From the NCBI RefSeq assembly GCF_001556185.1, contig NZ_LSIJ01000013.1:1-64000 (forward strand): a stretch of 64,000 nt of DNA, given 5' to 3'. This DNA is from Sphingomonas sp. CCH10-B3 (GTDB lineage: Bacteria > Pseudomonadota > Alphaproteobacteria > Sphingomonadales > Sphingomonadaceae). Below the pieces are notes generated by a model that was given only the letters and a program-made list of their open reading frames with translations, ran no database searches and was not told where the DNA came from. Below, piece by piece: positions 18,239 to 27,999 of the stretch; position 1 is the stretch's first letter; each line of letters opens with the position of its first letter. The position numbers were made by a program, and so were the translations under genes.

Positions 18239-18862
18239 CTATTTGAGCAGATATACCCGCGCCTTCGCTTGCCAGCCCTGCCCGGTCCATGCCCGGCTGT
18301 TGGGGCCGACACCGCCATGGCTCTCCAGCGTCTTGCCATTCAGGATCAGCACGACATGGCCGATCCGGCTGGGGCTGTCGGCGGGCGAGAGAAAGGCGAT
18401 GCGCACCCGGCCGTCATCAAGCTTGCCGTCGGCGAGCGTCTGGCGCGTATAGCCCTGATCGCGCACCCAATCATGCTGCACCACCGATCCGTCGGGAAAA
18501 GCGACTTTGGGCGCGGTCGAGCGGCGGATCGCCGCGCGCACGAAGCCGCTGCAATCGACCTTGGTGAAATCGCGCCCCGGCTGCGCCGCATCGTTCGGAA
18601 TTTTCGCGCCCAGCCCATATTGCACGCGCGGCTGGCTGGTCATGCAGGCGTTCAGGAAAGCGAGCATCTTCGCCGTATCGATCGGCATCGGCCCGGGCGC
18701 CGCCGCCGCAAGGCCGAGCATGCCAAAGTCGGCACGGACGACATCGGCATTGGTGACTGCGTCACCGAAATTGGCCAGCCGCTCGCCATCGCGATCCGGG
18801 TCGCCGATCGGCGCTGCGGGGTCGAGATCAAGATCGAGATCGTCGTAATCGTCCTGCGCCAT
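18239..18862 (-). CDS. NlpC/P60-like cysteine peptidase-fold protein
   Basis: A 207-residue protein. The C-terminal half (~90-207) looks like an NlpC/P60 (C40) domain: catalytic Cys in KVDCSGFVRAAI and His in RIGHVVLILNGKTLESHGG. The N-terminus is strongly acidic (AQDDYDDLDLDLDP). No signal peptide is obvious with this start, so a cytoplasmic or unusual export role is possible. The start is uncertain (18862 or 18904), since neither has a convincing ribosome site. C40 enzymes usually cut peptidoglycan peptides; the substrate here is unknown. Confidence 0.65.
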   Translation of the reverse strand: MAQDDYDDLDLDLDPAAPIGDPDRDGERLANFGDAVTNADVVRADFGMLGLAAAAPGPMPIDTAKMLAFLNACMTSQPRVQYGLGAKIPNDAAQPGRDFTKVDCSGFVRAAIRRSTAPKVAFPDGSVVQHDWVRDQGYTRQTLADGKLDDGRVRIAFLSPADSPSRIGHVVLILNGKTLESHGGVGPNSRAWTGQGWQAKARVYLLK

Positions 18863-18994
18863 CGCGAGTTCGCCCTGCCTGCCGAGTCTGAAACGCACCG
18901 GCATCAACCTACGCGCAATCGCGCAACGACGATAGGTTGATCGCCCGCGGCGCGCGGGCAATCGGGTCCAAACCGGTTGTTTCGGTGCACCGCG

Positions 18995-19684
18995 TCAGCG
19001 GAGTCGGCAGCCCTTGATCGCGCTCGGATCGGGGCGCGGGCCGACGGCCTTGAACGCCGCCATATAGCCACCCGCCGACGGCATGTTGTCGGTCGACACG
19101 AGCTGATAGCCGACCGCGGCAAATTCGCATTTCAACAGCGCGGGCGGGGTGCCGTGGTTCTGCGTCGGGCGATCGGCATCGACGACGATCACCAGCCCGT
19201 CGGGCTTCAGCGAGGGCCGCATCCGCCACAGGAATTCATAGGGCTGTTCGATCTCGTGATACATGTGGATCATCAGCACACGGTCGAAACTATTGTCGGG
19301 CAGCTTCGGATCGGCAGGCTCGCCGAGCCGCACCGACACGCTTTGCAGCTGCTCGCGCGTCACGCGTTCGGCCAGCGCGTCGCGCGTTGCAGGGACAATG
19401 TCTTCGGCCAGCACCCGCCCGCTCGGGCCAACGCGCTGTGCCAGGCGGATCGTGTAATAACCCTCGCCCGCACCGATATCGGCAACGGTCATGCCGGGCT
19501 TGATGCGCGCCTTGTCCATCACTTCGCCGGCTTCGTTCTTGCGATCGCGCGCTTCCTCGGTCGACCAGCGCGCCGAGACGATGCGGGCGACCGGGCGGTC
19601 GGGCGCCGGAAAAATCGGTGCCGCACGCTGGCCGCAGCCGCCGACCAGCCCCGCGAGGGCGATCAGGACCAGGCGCCGCTTAAT
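18995..19684 (-). CDS. Lipoprotein class I SAM-dependent methyltransferase, apparent ATT start
   Basis: A class I methyltransferase with glycine motif [20 protein letters not shown] and a later [14 protein letters not shown]. The nearest standard starts (GTG 19522, ATG 19519) would truncate the protein just before motif I. The frame continues upstream into [18 protein letters not shown], a complete lipoprotein signal with lipobox, then [23 protein letters not shown]. No ATG, GTG or TTG precedes it; GGAGG lies six bases before an ATT at 19684, which overlaps the prfB stop codon. A 229-residue envelope lipoprotein translationally coupled to prfB is inferred. The methyl acceptor is unknown. Confidence 0.75.
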   Translation of the reverse strand: MKRRLVLIALAGLVGGCGQRAAPIFPAPDRPVARIVSARWSTEEARDRKNEAGEVMDKARIKPGMTVADIGAGEGYYTIRLAQRVGPSGRVLAEDIVPATRDALAERVTREQLQSVSVRLGEPADPKLPDNSFDRVLMIHMYHEIEQPYEFLWRMRPSLKPDGLVIVVDADRPTQNHGTPPALLKCEFAAVGYQLVSTDNMPSAGGYMAAFKAVGPRPDPSAIKGCRLR

Positions 19685-20807
19685 CGACGTCCTCCACGTC
19701 GACGCGCTCGCCGGTCACGCGCTGCGACAATGCTGCCGCCATGAACGGATCGAGCGCGCCGTCGAGCACGTCGCCCGGCGCGGTCGAAGTCACGCCGGTG
19801 CGCAAGTCCTTCACCAGCTGATAGGGCTGAAGGACGTAGGAGCGGATCTGGTGGCCCCAGCCGATGTCGGTCTTGGTCGCGTTTTCGGCATTCGCCGCCG
19901 CCTCGCGGATCGACAATTCGCGTTCGTACAGCCGCGCGCGCAGCTGGTTATAAGCCTCGGCCTTGTTCTTGTGCTGGCTGCGCTGGTTCTGGCACTGGAC
20001 GACGATGCCGGTCGGCAAATGGGTGATGCGCACCGCCGAGTCGGTGGTGTTGATGTGCTGCCCGCCCGCGCCCGACGCGCGATAGGTGTCGATGCGCAAA
20101 TCGCTTTCGTTAATGTCGACTTCGATATTGTCGTCGATCACCGGATACACCCAGACGCTCGCGAACGACGTGTGGCGCCGCGCCGCGCTGTCATAGGGGC
20201 TGATCCGCACCAGTCGATGCACGCCGCTCTCGGTCTTGGCATAACCATAGGCATTTTCGCCCTTCAGCAGCAGCGTCGCCGACTTGATGCCCGCCTGCTC
20301 GCCCGAATGCTGGTCGATCAGCTCGACCTTCAAGCCTCGGCGTTCGGCCCAGCGGGTGTACATGCGGCTGAGCATGCCCGCCCAATCCTGGCTTTCGGTG
20401 CCGCCTGCCCCCGCATTGACTTCGATATAGGTGTCATTGCCGTCGGCCTCGCCCGCCAGCAGCGCCTTGACCTTGTCGTCATTGGCGCGGGCAGCCAGCC
20501 GGGCGAGATCGGCGACGCCTTCATCGGCCATCGCGGCATCGCCTTCGGCGTCGGCAAGCTCGATCAGCTCGACGGTGTCGTTGAGTTCCTGCTCGATCGC
20601 GCGGGTGGCGGCGATCGCTTCGTCAAGGCGGCGGCGCTCGCGCATCACGGCCTGTGCGGCTTTCGCATCATTCCACAGCGTCGGGTCCTCGACGCGCGCG
20701 TTCAATTCGTCGAGCCGCCGCAGCGCGCGGTCCCAGTCCAGGAACCGGCGCACCAGCGCGAGCGACTCGTTGATGCTGTCGACATGGGCCTGCGCTTCGG
20801 CGCGCAT
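19680..20807 (-). CDS. prfB: Peptide chain release factor 2
   Basis: A 375-residue RF2 that terminates at UGA/UAA. The GGQ motif is in [19 protein letters not shown]. The codon-recognition tripeptide reads SPY ([16 protein letters not shown]) rather than the E. coli SPF. There is no internal TGA, so the autoregulatory +1 frameshift of E. coli prfB is absent. The stop region supplies the ribosome site and start of the downstream methyltransferase. Confidence 0.96.
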   Translation of the reverse strand: MRAEAQAHVDSINESLALVRRFLDWDRALRRLDELNARVEDPTLWNDAKAAQAVMRERRRLDEAIAATRAIEQELNDTVELIELADAEGDAAMADEGVADLARLAARANDDKVKALLAGEADGNDTYIEVNAGAGGTESQDWAGMLSRMYTRWAERRGLKVELIDQHSGEQAGIKSATLLLKGENAYGYAKTESGVHRLVRISPYDSAARRHTSFASVWVYPVIDDNIEVDINESDLRIDTYRASGAGGQHINTTDSAVRITHLPTGIVVQCQNQRSQHKNKAEAYNQLRARLYERELSIREAAANAENATKTDIGWGHQIRSYVLQPYQLVKDLRTGVTSTAPGDVLDGALDPFMAAALSQRVTGERVDVEDVD

Positions 20808-20911
20808 TGAACTTCAACCTTTTTCTGCGCTCGCCACCGCGACGCCCCGTGCAGCGCGACGATCGGGTGGCGAGGAATTTTCCATTATCTGATGCGCCGC
20901 AGCCGCCGCCG

Positions 20912-23446
20912 CTAGTAGATTCCGCCCTGTCTTTGCAAGAAGTCGCTGTCGCTCTGCCGCCGCCCCGGGTCCTGTTGCGGCGTGACGCGCGGGCGCGCGA
21001 CGACCGGCTGATCGGGGTTGACCGAGCGCGCAACGGCGCGGCGCGGCTCGCTGTCGGGCTTGAACGCTTCCCAGATCACTGCCGCCTTGGGGTCGTCGCT
21101 CGGCCAGCCGCCATAGACCGGTCGGCCTGATCCGCGATCGACCCGCACGAAACGCACTCCCGCGGGCGCGCGGAACGGCATCGGCTCGAGCCCCTCATAG
21201 GCCTTTTCGGCAAAGGCCTTGAAGATCGGCGCGGCGAGCGTGCCGCCCTGCGCATAGCCGCCCAGGCTGCGCGGATTGTCATAACCGATGTAGAGTCCAG
21301 CAATCATCTGCGGCGTCCCGCCGATGAACCACACATCGGTCGGCCCGGTCGAGGTGCCGGTTTTGCCCATGATCGGCCGGTTCAGGTCACGCAGCACGGT
21401 CGCGGTGCCGCGCTGGATCACGCCTTCGGTGATGTGCACCATCTGGAACGCGCTGACCGCGTCGATCACTTGCCGCTGGCGCACGACCGGGCGCGGCATC
21501 GCGCGGCCGTTCCAGTCGGGCGCGTTGCAGCGCGCGCATGGGCGCCAGTTTTCGGGCCAGATCACCTTGCCGTGACGGTCCTGCACATAATCGATCAGGG
21601 TCGATGGCGCCCCCCGGCCCTGATTGGCCAGAATCGAGAAGGCGTTGACCATGCGCTGGACGGTGGTTTCGCCCGCCCCCAGCGCGATCGACAGATAGGG
21701 CGGGTATTTGCCGATCCCCATTCGGCTGATCGTGTCGACGACATGGTCCATGCCGACCGTGCTTGCCGCGCGCACTGTCATCAGGTTGCGCGACTGTTCG
21801 ATGCCCCAGCGCATCGTGTGCGGCCCCGACCCCTGCCCGCCGCCGAAGTTGCGGAAGCATTTCTGGCCCAGCCGCGCGCCCTGATAGACGCAATAAGGCG
21901 CATCGACGATGATGGAGGCAGGCGTCATGCCGTTTTCGAGCGCCGCCGAATAGACGATCGGCTTGATCGTCGATCCCGGCTGGCGCATCGCCTGCGTCGC
22001 GCGGTTGAACGAGTTGAGCCGCGCGTCGAAGCCACCCTGCATTGCCAGCACGCGGCCAGTCGCGGGCTGTTCGACCACCATCCCGCCCGACACCCGCGGC
22101 ACGGCGCGGACCGCGAACACATCGCCTTCGGGCGCGACCGAAATGATGTCGCCGGGCGTGAGTGCGGCGAACACCGTGCCGCCCTTGCCGCGCACCGGCA
22201 TCTGCGCGGCCCAACGCGGCAGCGTGCTGGTCTTGCCGTCGGCAAAACCGATCACGGCCTGATTGGCGCCGACTTCGATCACGATCGCCGCGCGCCAATC
22301 CTCATAATCGATGCCGATGTTGCTGTTGAGCAGTGGCTGGAGCCAAGCGCGCCCTTCGCCCGCGGCACCCGCCGGCAGGTCGACATGCGCGAGCGGCCCG
22401 TTCCAGCCGCGCCCGCGGTCATAGCGGAGCAGCCCTTCGCGCAGTGCCTTTTGCGCATATTGCTGGACCTGCGGATCATAGGAGGTCCGCACCCACAGCC
22501 CGCCCGAATAGACGCTGTACGGCCCGTCGCGCTCGCTCTCACCGAATTTGTCGATCAGCTGGCGGCGGACTTCCTCGACAAAATAGCCGCCGACACGCTC
22601 GAAGCGCGGCTTCTGGCGCAACACGGCGCCGATCGGCTCGGCATTGGCCCGATCAAACTGCGCCTGATCGATGAAGCCGTTGCGCAGCATCTCGCGCAGC
22701 ACATAGGTTCGCCGTTCGAGCGCCCGCGCGGTCTTGCGGAACGGATCGAAAAGCGCCGGCCCTTTGGGCAGGATCGCCAGATAGGCCATTTGGCCAAGCG
22801 TCAGCTCGTGCAGTTCCTTGTCGAAATAGGCGTGGCTGGCTGCCGCCACGCCAAACGCATTCCGGCCGAGCGCGATCTGGTTGAGGTAAAGCTCGATGAT
22901 CTGCTGCTTGGTTAGCGTATCCTCGATCCGCCACGCCAAAATCGCTTCGCGCAGCTTGCGCGTGTAGCTGGCTTCGTTGCCGACAAGCAGGTTCTTGGCG
23001 ACCTGCTGCGTGATCGTCGAGGTGCCGCGCGGCGTCGATCCCGAGACGATGCCTTCGAACGCCGCGCGGACCAGCCCCGGGAAATCGAGCCCGTGATGTT
23101 CGAAGAACGTGCGATCTTCGGCGGCGAGGAAGGCGCGGACCAGCAGCGGCGGATATTCGTCGTAGCTCAGCTCGACGCGGCGCTCGCGGGCATAGCTGTG
23201 GATCGGCATGCCGTCGATCGCGCGGACATTGGTCGGCAGCGGCGGCTCATAGGTCCGCAGCTTGTCGACCGAGGGCAGATCGCGCGCCACGAGGATCCAG
23301 ATCAGCCCGAAGCCGATCGCCCCCAGTACCGCGAAAAATGCCAGCAACTTCCCCCACCAGCGCGACCAGAACCAGCCAAACCACGCCCGCAGGCGATTGG
23401 TCTCGCGGTGGATGCGAAAGTTTACGGACGTTTCTGGCGCGGGCAT
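20912..23446 (-). CDS. mrcA: Class A penicillin-binding protein 1A
   Basis: An 844-residue bifunctional peptidoglycan synthase. One transmembrane segment lies near residues 30-55 (LLAFFAVLGAIGFGLIWILV). The GT51 glycosyltransferase domain has LAAEDRTFFEHHGLD and STITQQVAKNLLVG. The transpeptidase domain has SxxK in PGSTIKP (~490), SxN in EQSRNLM (~549) and KTGTSTG (~692), with an OB-like insert between. The start at 23446 is chosen over the longer frame at 23467. It lies just downstream of a cell-wall amidase on the same strand. Confidence 0.95.
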   Translation of the reverse strand: MPAPETSVNFRIHRETNRLRAWFGWFWSRWWGKLLAFFAVLGAIGFGLIWILVARDLPSVDKLRTYEPPLPTNVRAIDGMPIHSYARERRVELSYDEYPPLLVRAFLAAEDRTFFEHHGLDFPGLVRAAFEGIVSGSTPRGTSTITQQVAKNLLVGNEASYTRKLREAILAWRIEDTLTKQQIIELYLNQIALGRNAFGVAAASHAYFDKELHELTLGQMAYLAILPKGPALFDPFRKTARALERRTYVLREMLRNGFIDQAQFDRANAEPIGAVLRQKPRFERVGGYFVEEVRRQLIDKFGESERDGPYSVYSGGLWVRTSYDPQVQQYAQKALREGLLRYDRGRGWNGPLAHVDLPAGAAGEGRAWLQPLLNSNIGIDYEDWRAAIVIEVGANQAVIGFADGKTSTLPRWAAQMPVRGKGGTVFAALTPGDIISVAPEGDVFAVRAVPRVSGGMVVEQPATGRVLAMQGGFDARLNSFNRATQAMRQPGSTIKPIVYSAALENGMTPASIIVDAPYCVYQGARLGQKCFRNFGGGQGSGPHTMRWGIEQSRNLMTVRAASTVGMDHVVDTISRMGIGKYPPYLSIALGAGETTVQRMVNAFSILANQGRGAPSTLIDYVQDRHGKVIWPENWRPCARCNAPDWNGRAMPRPVVRQRQVIDAVSAFQMVHITEGVIQRGTATVLRDLNRPIMGKTGTSTGPTDVWFIGGTPQMIAGLYIGYDNPRSLGGYAQGGTLAAPIFKAFAEKAYEGLEPMPFRAPAGVRFVRVDRGSGRPVYGGWPSDDPKAAVIWEAFKPDSEPRRAVARSVNPDQPVVARPRVTPQQDPGRRQSDSDFLQRQGGIY

Positions 23447-23521
23447 GGTCGGCGGACGCTGTAGCAAAACTGGCGCCGCGCGCCAGTGGCGTTCGCGCAG
23501 CTCACCGCGAGCGTAGGGACG

Positions 23522-24772
23522 TCAGTTCGACGCCAGCCGCCGCGCGAAATGGATGTCGACGGCGCGCCTCACGCTTTCGGCGATCCGCGCCCGGCCCTCG
23601 CGCGAATCGATGAAGGCGGCGTCACGCGGGTTGGAAATATAGCCGGTTTCGAACAGGATCGAAGGCATGTCGGGCGCCTTCAGCACCACCAGCGACGCCA
23701 TGCGGTGGAAATTGGGCTTGATCGGCACCAGTGCCTTCGCCTCGCGGCCGAGCAGTCGGGCAAAGCTCGCCGAATTGTTCATCGTCTCGCGCTGCGTCAG
23801 GTCGATCAGCAGCGACGAGATGTCGGGCGACGCATCGGCGAGATTGATGCCCTGAATGATGTCAGCCTTGTTTTCGCGCGCGGCCAGCCGCGCCGCTTCC
23901 TTGTCGGAGGCGACTTCGGACAGCGTGTAGACCGTCGCGCCGCTGGCATCGCCGCCGCCGACGCTGTCGCAGTGAATCGAAATGAACAGATCGGCCTTCA
24001 GCTTGCGCGCGACGCCATAGCGTTCCTGCAGCACCAGAAACCGGTCGTCCTCGCGCGTCAGCGCCACCCGTACCCGGCCCGACGCCAACAGCTCATCGCG
24101 GATCGCGCGCGCGATGCGCAGCGTCACATCCTTTTCCTTCAAGCCGCTGCTGGGCGAAATCGCGCCGGGATCGATGCCGCCATGGCCCGGATCGATCACC
24201 ACCAGCGGGCGGCTATCGTCATCGCCATAGACGCGCGGCAGCGCCAGTTGCGCACGCGGTGCCGGAATCGGCGCGGTGATGCTGTAACTGGCAGGGATCG
24301 CGCGGCCGCCATAGCTGAACGGCGGCAGGTAGCGCAGCTTGCCCTCTGCCGCCGCGCGCGCGAACCGGGCATCGCTGACCGTGCGCAGCGCCAGCGTCAG
24401 CGTCATGCCATCGTCGCCGAAGCGGCCTTCCTGCACGATCGCCGGCTGCGCCAGATCGAGCACGATTCGAGCGCCGCCTTCATGCGCAGCCTGGCGCACG
24501 CGCAACACCGCGCCGCCGACAGCCGCATCGCCCCCCGGCGTTGCCCCCGCCACGTCGATCGCGATCCGCTGTGGCCGGTCGAGCAGCAGCGCCGATGCCC
24601 CGGCCACGCGCGCGTCGAAATGCAACACGACATGATCGGCGGCGACGTCGATCCGCTCGACCGTCGCTGCCCAGGCCGGAACGCCGCCGAACCACAAAGT
24701 CAGCATGGCCAGGAAGAAAGACACGGGGCGGTATTGCCGCGCGGGGACACCGCCGGTCCAGCGAAAAGGCAT
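23522..24772 (-). CDS. N-acetylmuramoyl-L-alanine amidase, AMIN plus Amidase_3
   Basis: A 416-residue exported AmiC-type amidase that splits stem peptides from glycan strands, typically at division. A signal segment (FFLAMLTLWFGGVPAWA) is followed by an N-terminal AMIN septal-targeting domain and a C-terminal zinc amidase domain: VVIDPGHGGIDPGA, GLKEKDVTL, ISIHCDS and LFETGYISNPRDAAFI. The start at 24772 removes a poorly coding leader. Together with mrcA just downstream it forms a cell-wall pair. Confidence 0.93.
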   Translation of the reverse strand: MPFRWTGGVPARQYRPVSFFLAMLTLWFGGVPAWAATVERIDVAADHVVLHFDARVAGASALLLDRPQRIAIDVAGATPGGDAAVGGAVLRVRQAAHEGGARIVLDLAQPAIVQEGRFGDDGMTLTLALRTVSDARFARAAAEGKLRYLPPFSYGGRAIPASYSITAPIPAPRAQLALPRVYGDDDSRPLVVIDPGHGGIDPGAISPSSGLKEKDVTLRIARAIRDELLASGRVRVALTREDDRFLVLQERYGVARKLKADLFISIHCDSVGGGDASGATVYTLSEVASDKEAARLAARENKADIIQGINLADASPDISSLLIDLTQRETMNNSASFARLLGREAKALVPIKPNFHRMASLVVLKAPDMPSILFETGYISNPRDAAFIDSREGRARIAESVRRAVDIHFARRLASN

Positions 24773-25248
24773 TGCGGGGGGCTCCGCTCGGTTACTCGAT
24801 TGCGCCGCTGGTAACCGGGCCCCTGTCAAATCGTCGTGAAAGGAGGCGGTTAACAAGCCGTTCGGCATCTTCTTGCCGCCTGACCGGCAAATTCATGCCG
24901 GTTGCTGCCCGCCTCCGGTGATGCTACGCAATGTTCGTACCGGTCCGATGCCGCGAGCGTCGCGCCGGTAAACCAACCGCCGGTGGCCTTTTTCTGGCCG
25001 AGCGCGGTTCATCCAGGTTGACGTCCGCATGTTGCATTCCTCTTGCCCCGCACACCGACCGGCCCGCGCCGGCGGGTATGCGGTCGCGCGGGGCTTGGCG
25101 GTCCGTTTTGGGCTGCAGGCACGTCGGGCAGACGCATTTTACACCATCCCGCACGCGTCTGGGGCAGGCCGCTTCGCTGCCGCCCAGCGCACGCTATTTC
25201 GCGCGCGACCCCCTTTTGCCGGCGCCGCGCGCGCACGGAGACTAATCA
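24773..25248 (+). promoter_or_regulatory. 476-base intergenic space and likely long rne leader
   Basis: No supported gene is seen between the divergent amidase and RNase E genes. The stretch has several GC-rich inverted repeats (for example CGCCGGTAAACC...CCGCCGGTGG near 24971) and no good short ORF. RNase E genes in other bacteria control themselves through long leaders cleaved by the enzyme, and this space is large enough for one; that role here is inference. Confidence 0.4.
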
Positions 25249-27900
25249 ATGACCATGCGTATGCTGATCGACGCACGGCACCGGGAAGAGACCCGGGTTG
25301 CCGTCGTCAAAGGGAACCGAATCGAGGAGTTTGACTTCGAGTCCGCCGAGCGCAAGCAGCTCAAGGGCAATATCTATCTGGCCAAGGTGACCCGCGTCGA
25401 GCCGTCGCTGCAGGCCGCCTTCGTCGATTACGGCGGCAACCGCCACGGCTTCCTCGCCTTTTCCGAAATCCACCCCGACTATTACCAGATCCCCAAGGAA
25501 GACCGCGAAGCGCTGCTCCGCGAGGAAGCCGAGCATGCGGCCGAGGAGGCCGCGCTCCGCGCCGAACATGAGGATGAGGAAGACGACGCCGACGACGACA
25601 GTGGCGAACGTCGCGACGACGATCAGGATGGCGATGCCGAAGCGTCGGGCGACGGCGACGAGGCGCCCCGCCGCCGCAACAAGTCGAACGGCGGCGATGA
25701 CGTCGATGCGCTGCGCGAACGCCGGATGAACCTGCGCCGCCGCTACAAGATTCAGGATGTGATCCGCAGGCGGCAGGTGCTGTTGGTGCAGGTCGTCAAG
25801 GAAGAACGCGGCAACAAGGGCGCGGCGCTCACGACTTATCTCTCGCTTGCCGGGCGCTATTGCGTGCTGATGCCCAACACCAGCCACGGCGGCGGCATTT
25901 CGCGCAAGATCTCGAACGCCGCCGACCGCAAGCGGCTCAAATCGATCATGGCCGATCTCAAGCTGCCGCCGTCGATGGGCTGCATCGTCCGCACGGCGGG
26001 GCTCCAGCGCACCAAGGTCGAGATCAAGCGCGACTTCGATTATCTCGCGCGGCTGTGGGATGAAATCCGCGAAAAGACGCTCGCATCGTCGGCGCCTGCG
26101 CTCGTCTATGGCGACAGCGACCTGATCAAGCGCGCGATCCGCGATATCTACAACAAGGACATCGACGAAGTGATCGTCGAGGGCGACGAGGGCTATGCCC
26201 AGGCCAAGCAGTTCATGAAGCTGCTGATGCCGAGCCACGCCCGCCGCGTGAAGCACTACAGCGACCCCGTGCCGCTGTTCCAGCGCAACCATGTCGAGGA
26301 TCAGCTGGCGGCGATGTATCACCCGGTCGTCCAGCTCAAGTCGGGCGGCTATCTGGTGATCAACCCGACCGAAGCTTTGGTGTCGATCGACATCAACTCG
26401 GGCCGCTCGACCCGCGAGCATAACATCGAGCAGACCGCGACCGCGACCAATCTGGAAGCCGCGCAGGAAATCGCGCGCCAGTTGCGCTTGCGCGACATGG
26501 CCGGGCTCGTCGTCATCGACTTCATCGACATGGACAACAACTCCAACGTCCGCAAAGTCGAAAAGGCGATGAAGGAGGCGATGAAGAACGATCGCGCCCG
26601 CATCCAGGTGGGTCGCATCTCGTCCTTCGGGCTGATGGAAATGAGCCGCCAGCGGCTGCGCACCGGCGTGCTCGAAGCCTCAACCCGCCCCTGCCCGCAT
26701 TGCGAGGGCTCGGGCTTCGTGCGCACTGCCTCGTCGGCGGGGCTCAGCGCGCTGCGGCTGATCGAGGACGAGGCCGCGCGCGGTCGCGGGTCGATCATCA
26801 CCTTGCGCGCCAGCCAGGAAGCCGCCTTCTACCTGCTCAACCGGAAGCGCGCCGAACTTGCCGAGATCGAGGAACGCTACGGCGTGACGGTCGAAGTGAT
26901 GTCCGACGGCGAGCGCGAGGGCGCGCGCATGGCGGTCGAGGCATCGGGCCCGCCGCCCGCCTTCACGCCGCGCTTCGAACCGCCCAAGGTCGAGATCGAG
27001 GACGAAATCGACGAGGTCGAGGAAGAAGAGGTCGAGGAAGAAGAGGTCGAGGAAGAGGAAGCCGAGGAAGAAGTGACCGAGCGCGCGCGCGACACGCGTT
27101 CGGGCCGCGAGGATCGCCCGGCCGAAGGCGAAGGATCACGGCGCAAGCGGCGGCGGCGGCGCGGTCGTCGCGGTCGCAGCACCGAGGGTGGTGCCGACCG
27201 CAGCGATGCGTCGGGTGAAAGCTTTGCCCGTGACGACGATGCCGCCGCCGATGCGGCCGGCGACGCGCTCGACGCTGCCGACGAAGCCGATGATGAAGCC
27301 GTCGGCACCGACACCGCCGAACGCAGCGAGGGGGGTGCCTCGCGCCGTCGCGGTCGTCGCGGTCGCCGGGGTCGGCGCGGCGAGGGCCAGCCGAGCGAGG
27401 CCGACGCGCCGATCGAGCCCGAAACCGCATCCGAATCCGAGCCGGTTGCCGAGGCGGCCGAGGTGGAGGCCGCGCCGGTCGAAGAAGCTGCGCCCAAGCC
27501 CACGCGTCGCCGTCGCGGCAAGGCAGCCGAAGCGGCTTCGGAAGCTGCCGAGCTGACCACGCCGGCCGTGTCGGAGCCCGCCGCCGAGGCCGCGCCGAAG
27601 CGGACGCGCACCCGCGCCAAAAAGGCCGAGGTGGCGGCTGAAGCTGCGGCCGAAGCGCCAGCCGAAGTCGCGGCGGACGAACCCGCCGCCAAGCCGAAGC
27701 GGACGCGCCGCAAAAAAGCGGAAGCTGCCGAAGCTGAGCCTGCCGCCGAACCAGTCGCGGTGGCCGAGCCTGCTGCTGGCGAAGCAACGGTGGAGGCCGC
27801 GCCCGAGCCGGTCGCGTCGAACGACGATGCCGCCGCCCCTGCCGCCGAGCCCGCCGCGCCGCGCCGCAGCGGGTGGTGGAGCCGGACCTTCGGCGGCTGA
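25249..27900 (+). CDS. rne: Ribonuclease E
   Basis: An 883-residue endoribonuclease and degradosome scaffold. The N-terminal catalytic part has the split S1 domain (GNIYLAKVTRVEPSLQAAFVDYG), the Mg-binding region IDINSGRSTREHN and VVIDFIDMDNNSNVRKVE, and the Zn-link CPHC at ~482-485. A very acidic D/E-rich insert (~85-150) interrupts the S1 region. Residues ~575-883 are a low-complexity tail with a Glu-rich run, Arg-rich blocks (RRKRRRRRGRRGR) and Ala/Glu/Lys repeats, ending in GWWSRTFGG. Such tails bind RNA and degradosome partners. GGAGA precedes the ATG. Confidence 0.95.
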   Translation: MTMRMLIDARHREETRVAVVKGNRIEEFDFESAERKQLKGNIYLAKVTRVEPSLQAAFVDYGGNRHGFLAFSEIHPDYYQIPKEDREALLREEAEHAAEEAALRAEHEDEEDDADDDSGERRDDDQDGDAEASGDGDEAPRRRNKSNGGDDVDALRERRMNLRRRYKIQDVIRRRQVLLVQVVKEERGNKGAALTTYLSLAGRYCVLMPNTSHGGGISRKISNAADRKRLKSIMADLKLPPSMGCIVRTAGLQRTKVEIKRDFDYLARLWDEIREKTLASSAPALVYGDSDLIKRAIRDIYNKDIDEVIVEGDEGYAQAKQFMKLLMPSHARRVKHYSDPVPLFQRNHVEDQLAAMYHPVVQLKSGGYLVINPTEALVSIDINSGRSTREHNIEQTATATNLEAAQEIARQLRLRDMAGLVVIDFIDMDNNSNVRKVEKAMKEAMKNDRARIQVGRISSFGLMEMSRQRLRTGVLEASTRPCPHCEGSGFVRTASSAGLSALRLIEDEAARGRGSIITLRASQEAAFYLLNRKRAELAEIEERYGVTVEVMSDGEREGARMAVEASGPPPAFTPRFEPPKVEIEDEIDEVEEEEVEEEEVEEEEAEEEVTERARDTRSGREDRPAEGEGSRRKRRRRRGRRGRSTEGGADRSDASGESFARDDDAAADAAGDALDAADEADDEAVGTDTAERSEGGASRRRGRRGRRGRRGEGQPSEADAPIEPETASESEPVAEAAEVEAAPVEEAAPKPTRRRRGKAAEAASEAAELTTPAVSEPAAEAAPKRTRTRAKKAEVAAEAAAEAPAEVAADEPAAKPKRTRRKKAEAAEAEPAAEPVAVAEPAAGEATVEAAPEPVASNDDAAAPAAEPAAPRRSGWWSRTFGG

Positions 27901-27911
27901 AGGCGACTGAT

Positions 27912-27943
27912 CGCCCGTGCCGCCCACCCCGGCGGCACGGGCG
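27912..27943 (+). terminator. Strong hairpin after rne
   Basis: A perfect 13-bp stem (CGCCCGTGCCGCC with GGCGGCACGGGCG) encloses a 6-base loop. It starts 11 bases after the rne stop. No U-tract follows, so it may act as a 3' stabilising structure rather than a classical terminator. Confidence 0.55.
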
Positions 27944-27999
27944 ACGCAGCGCGCATCGACGGCGTTGAACCGCGCCGCGAATTGGCCGATAGCCGACTC

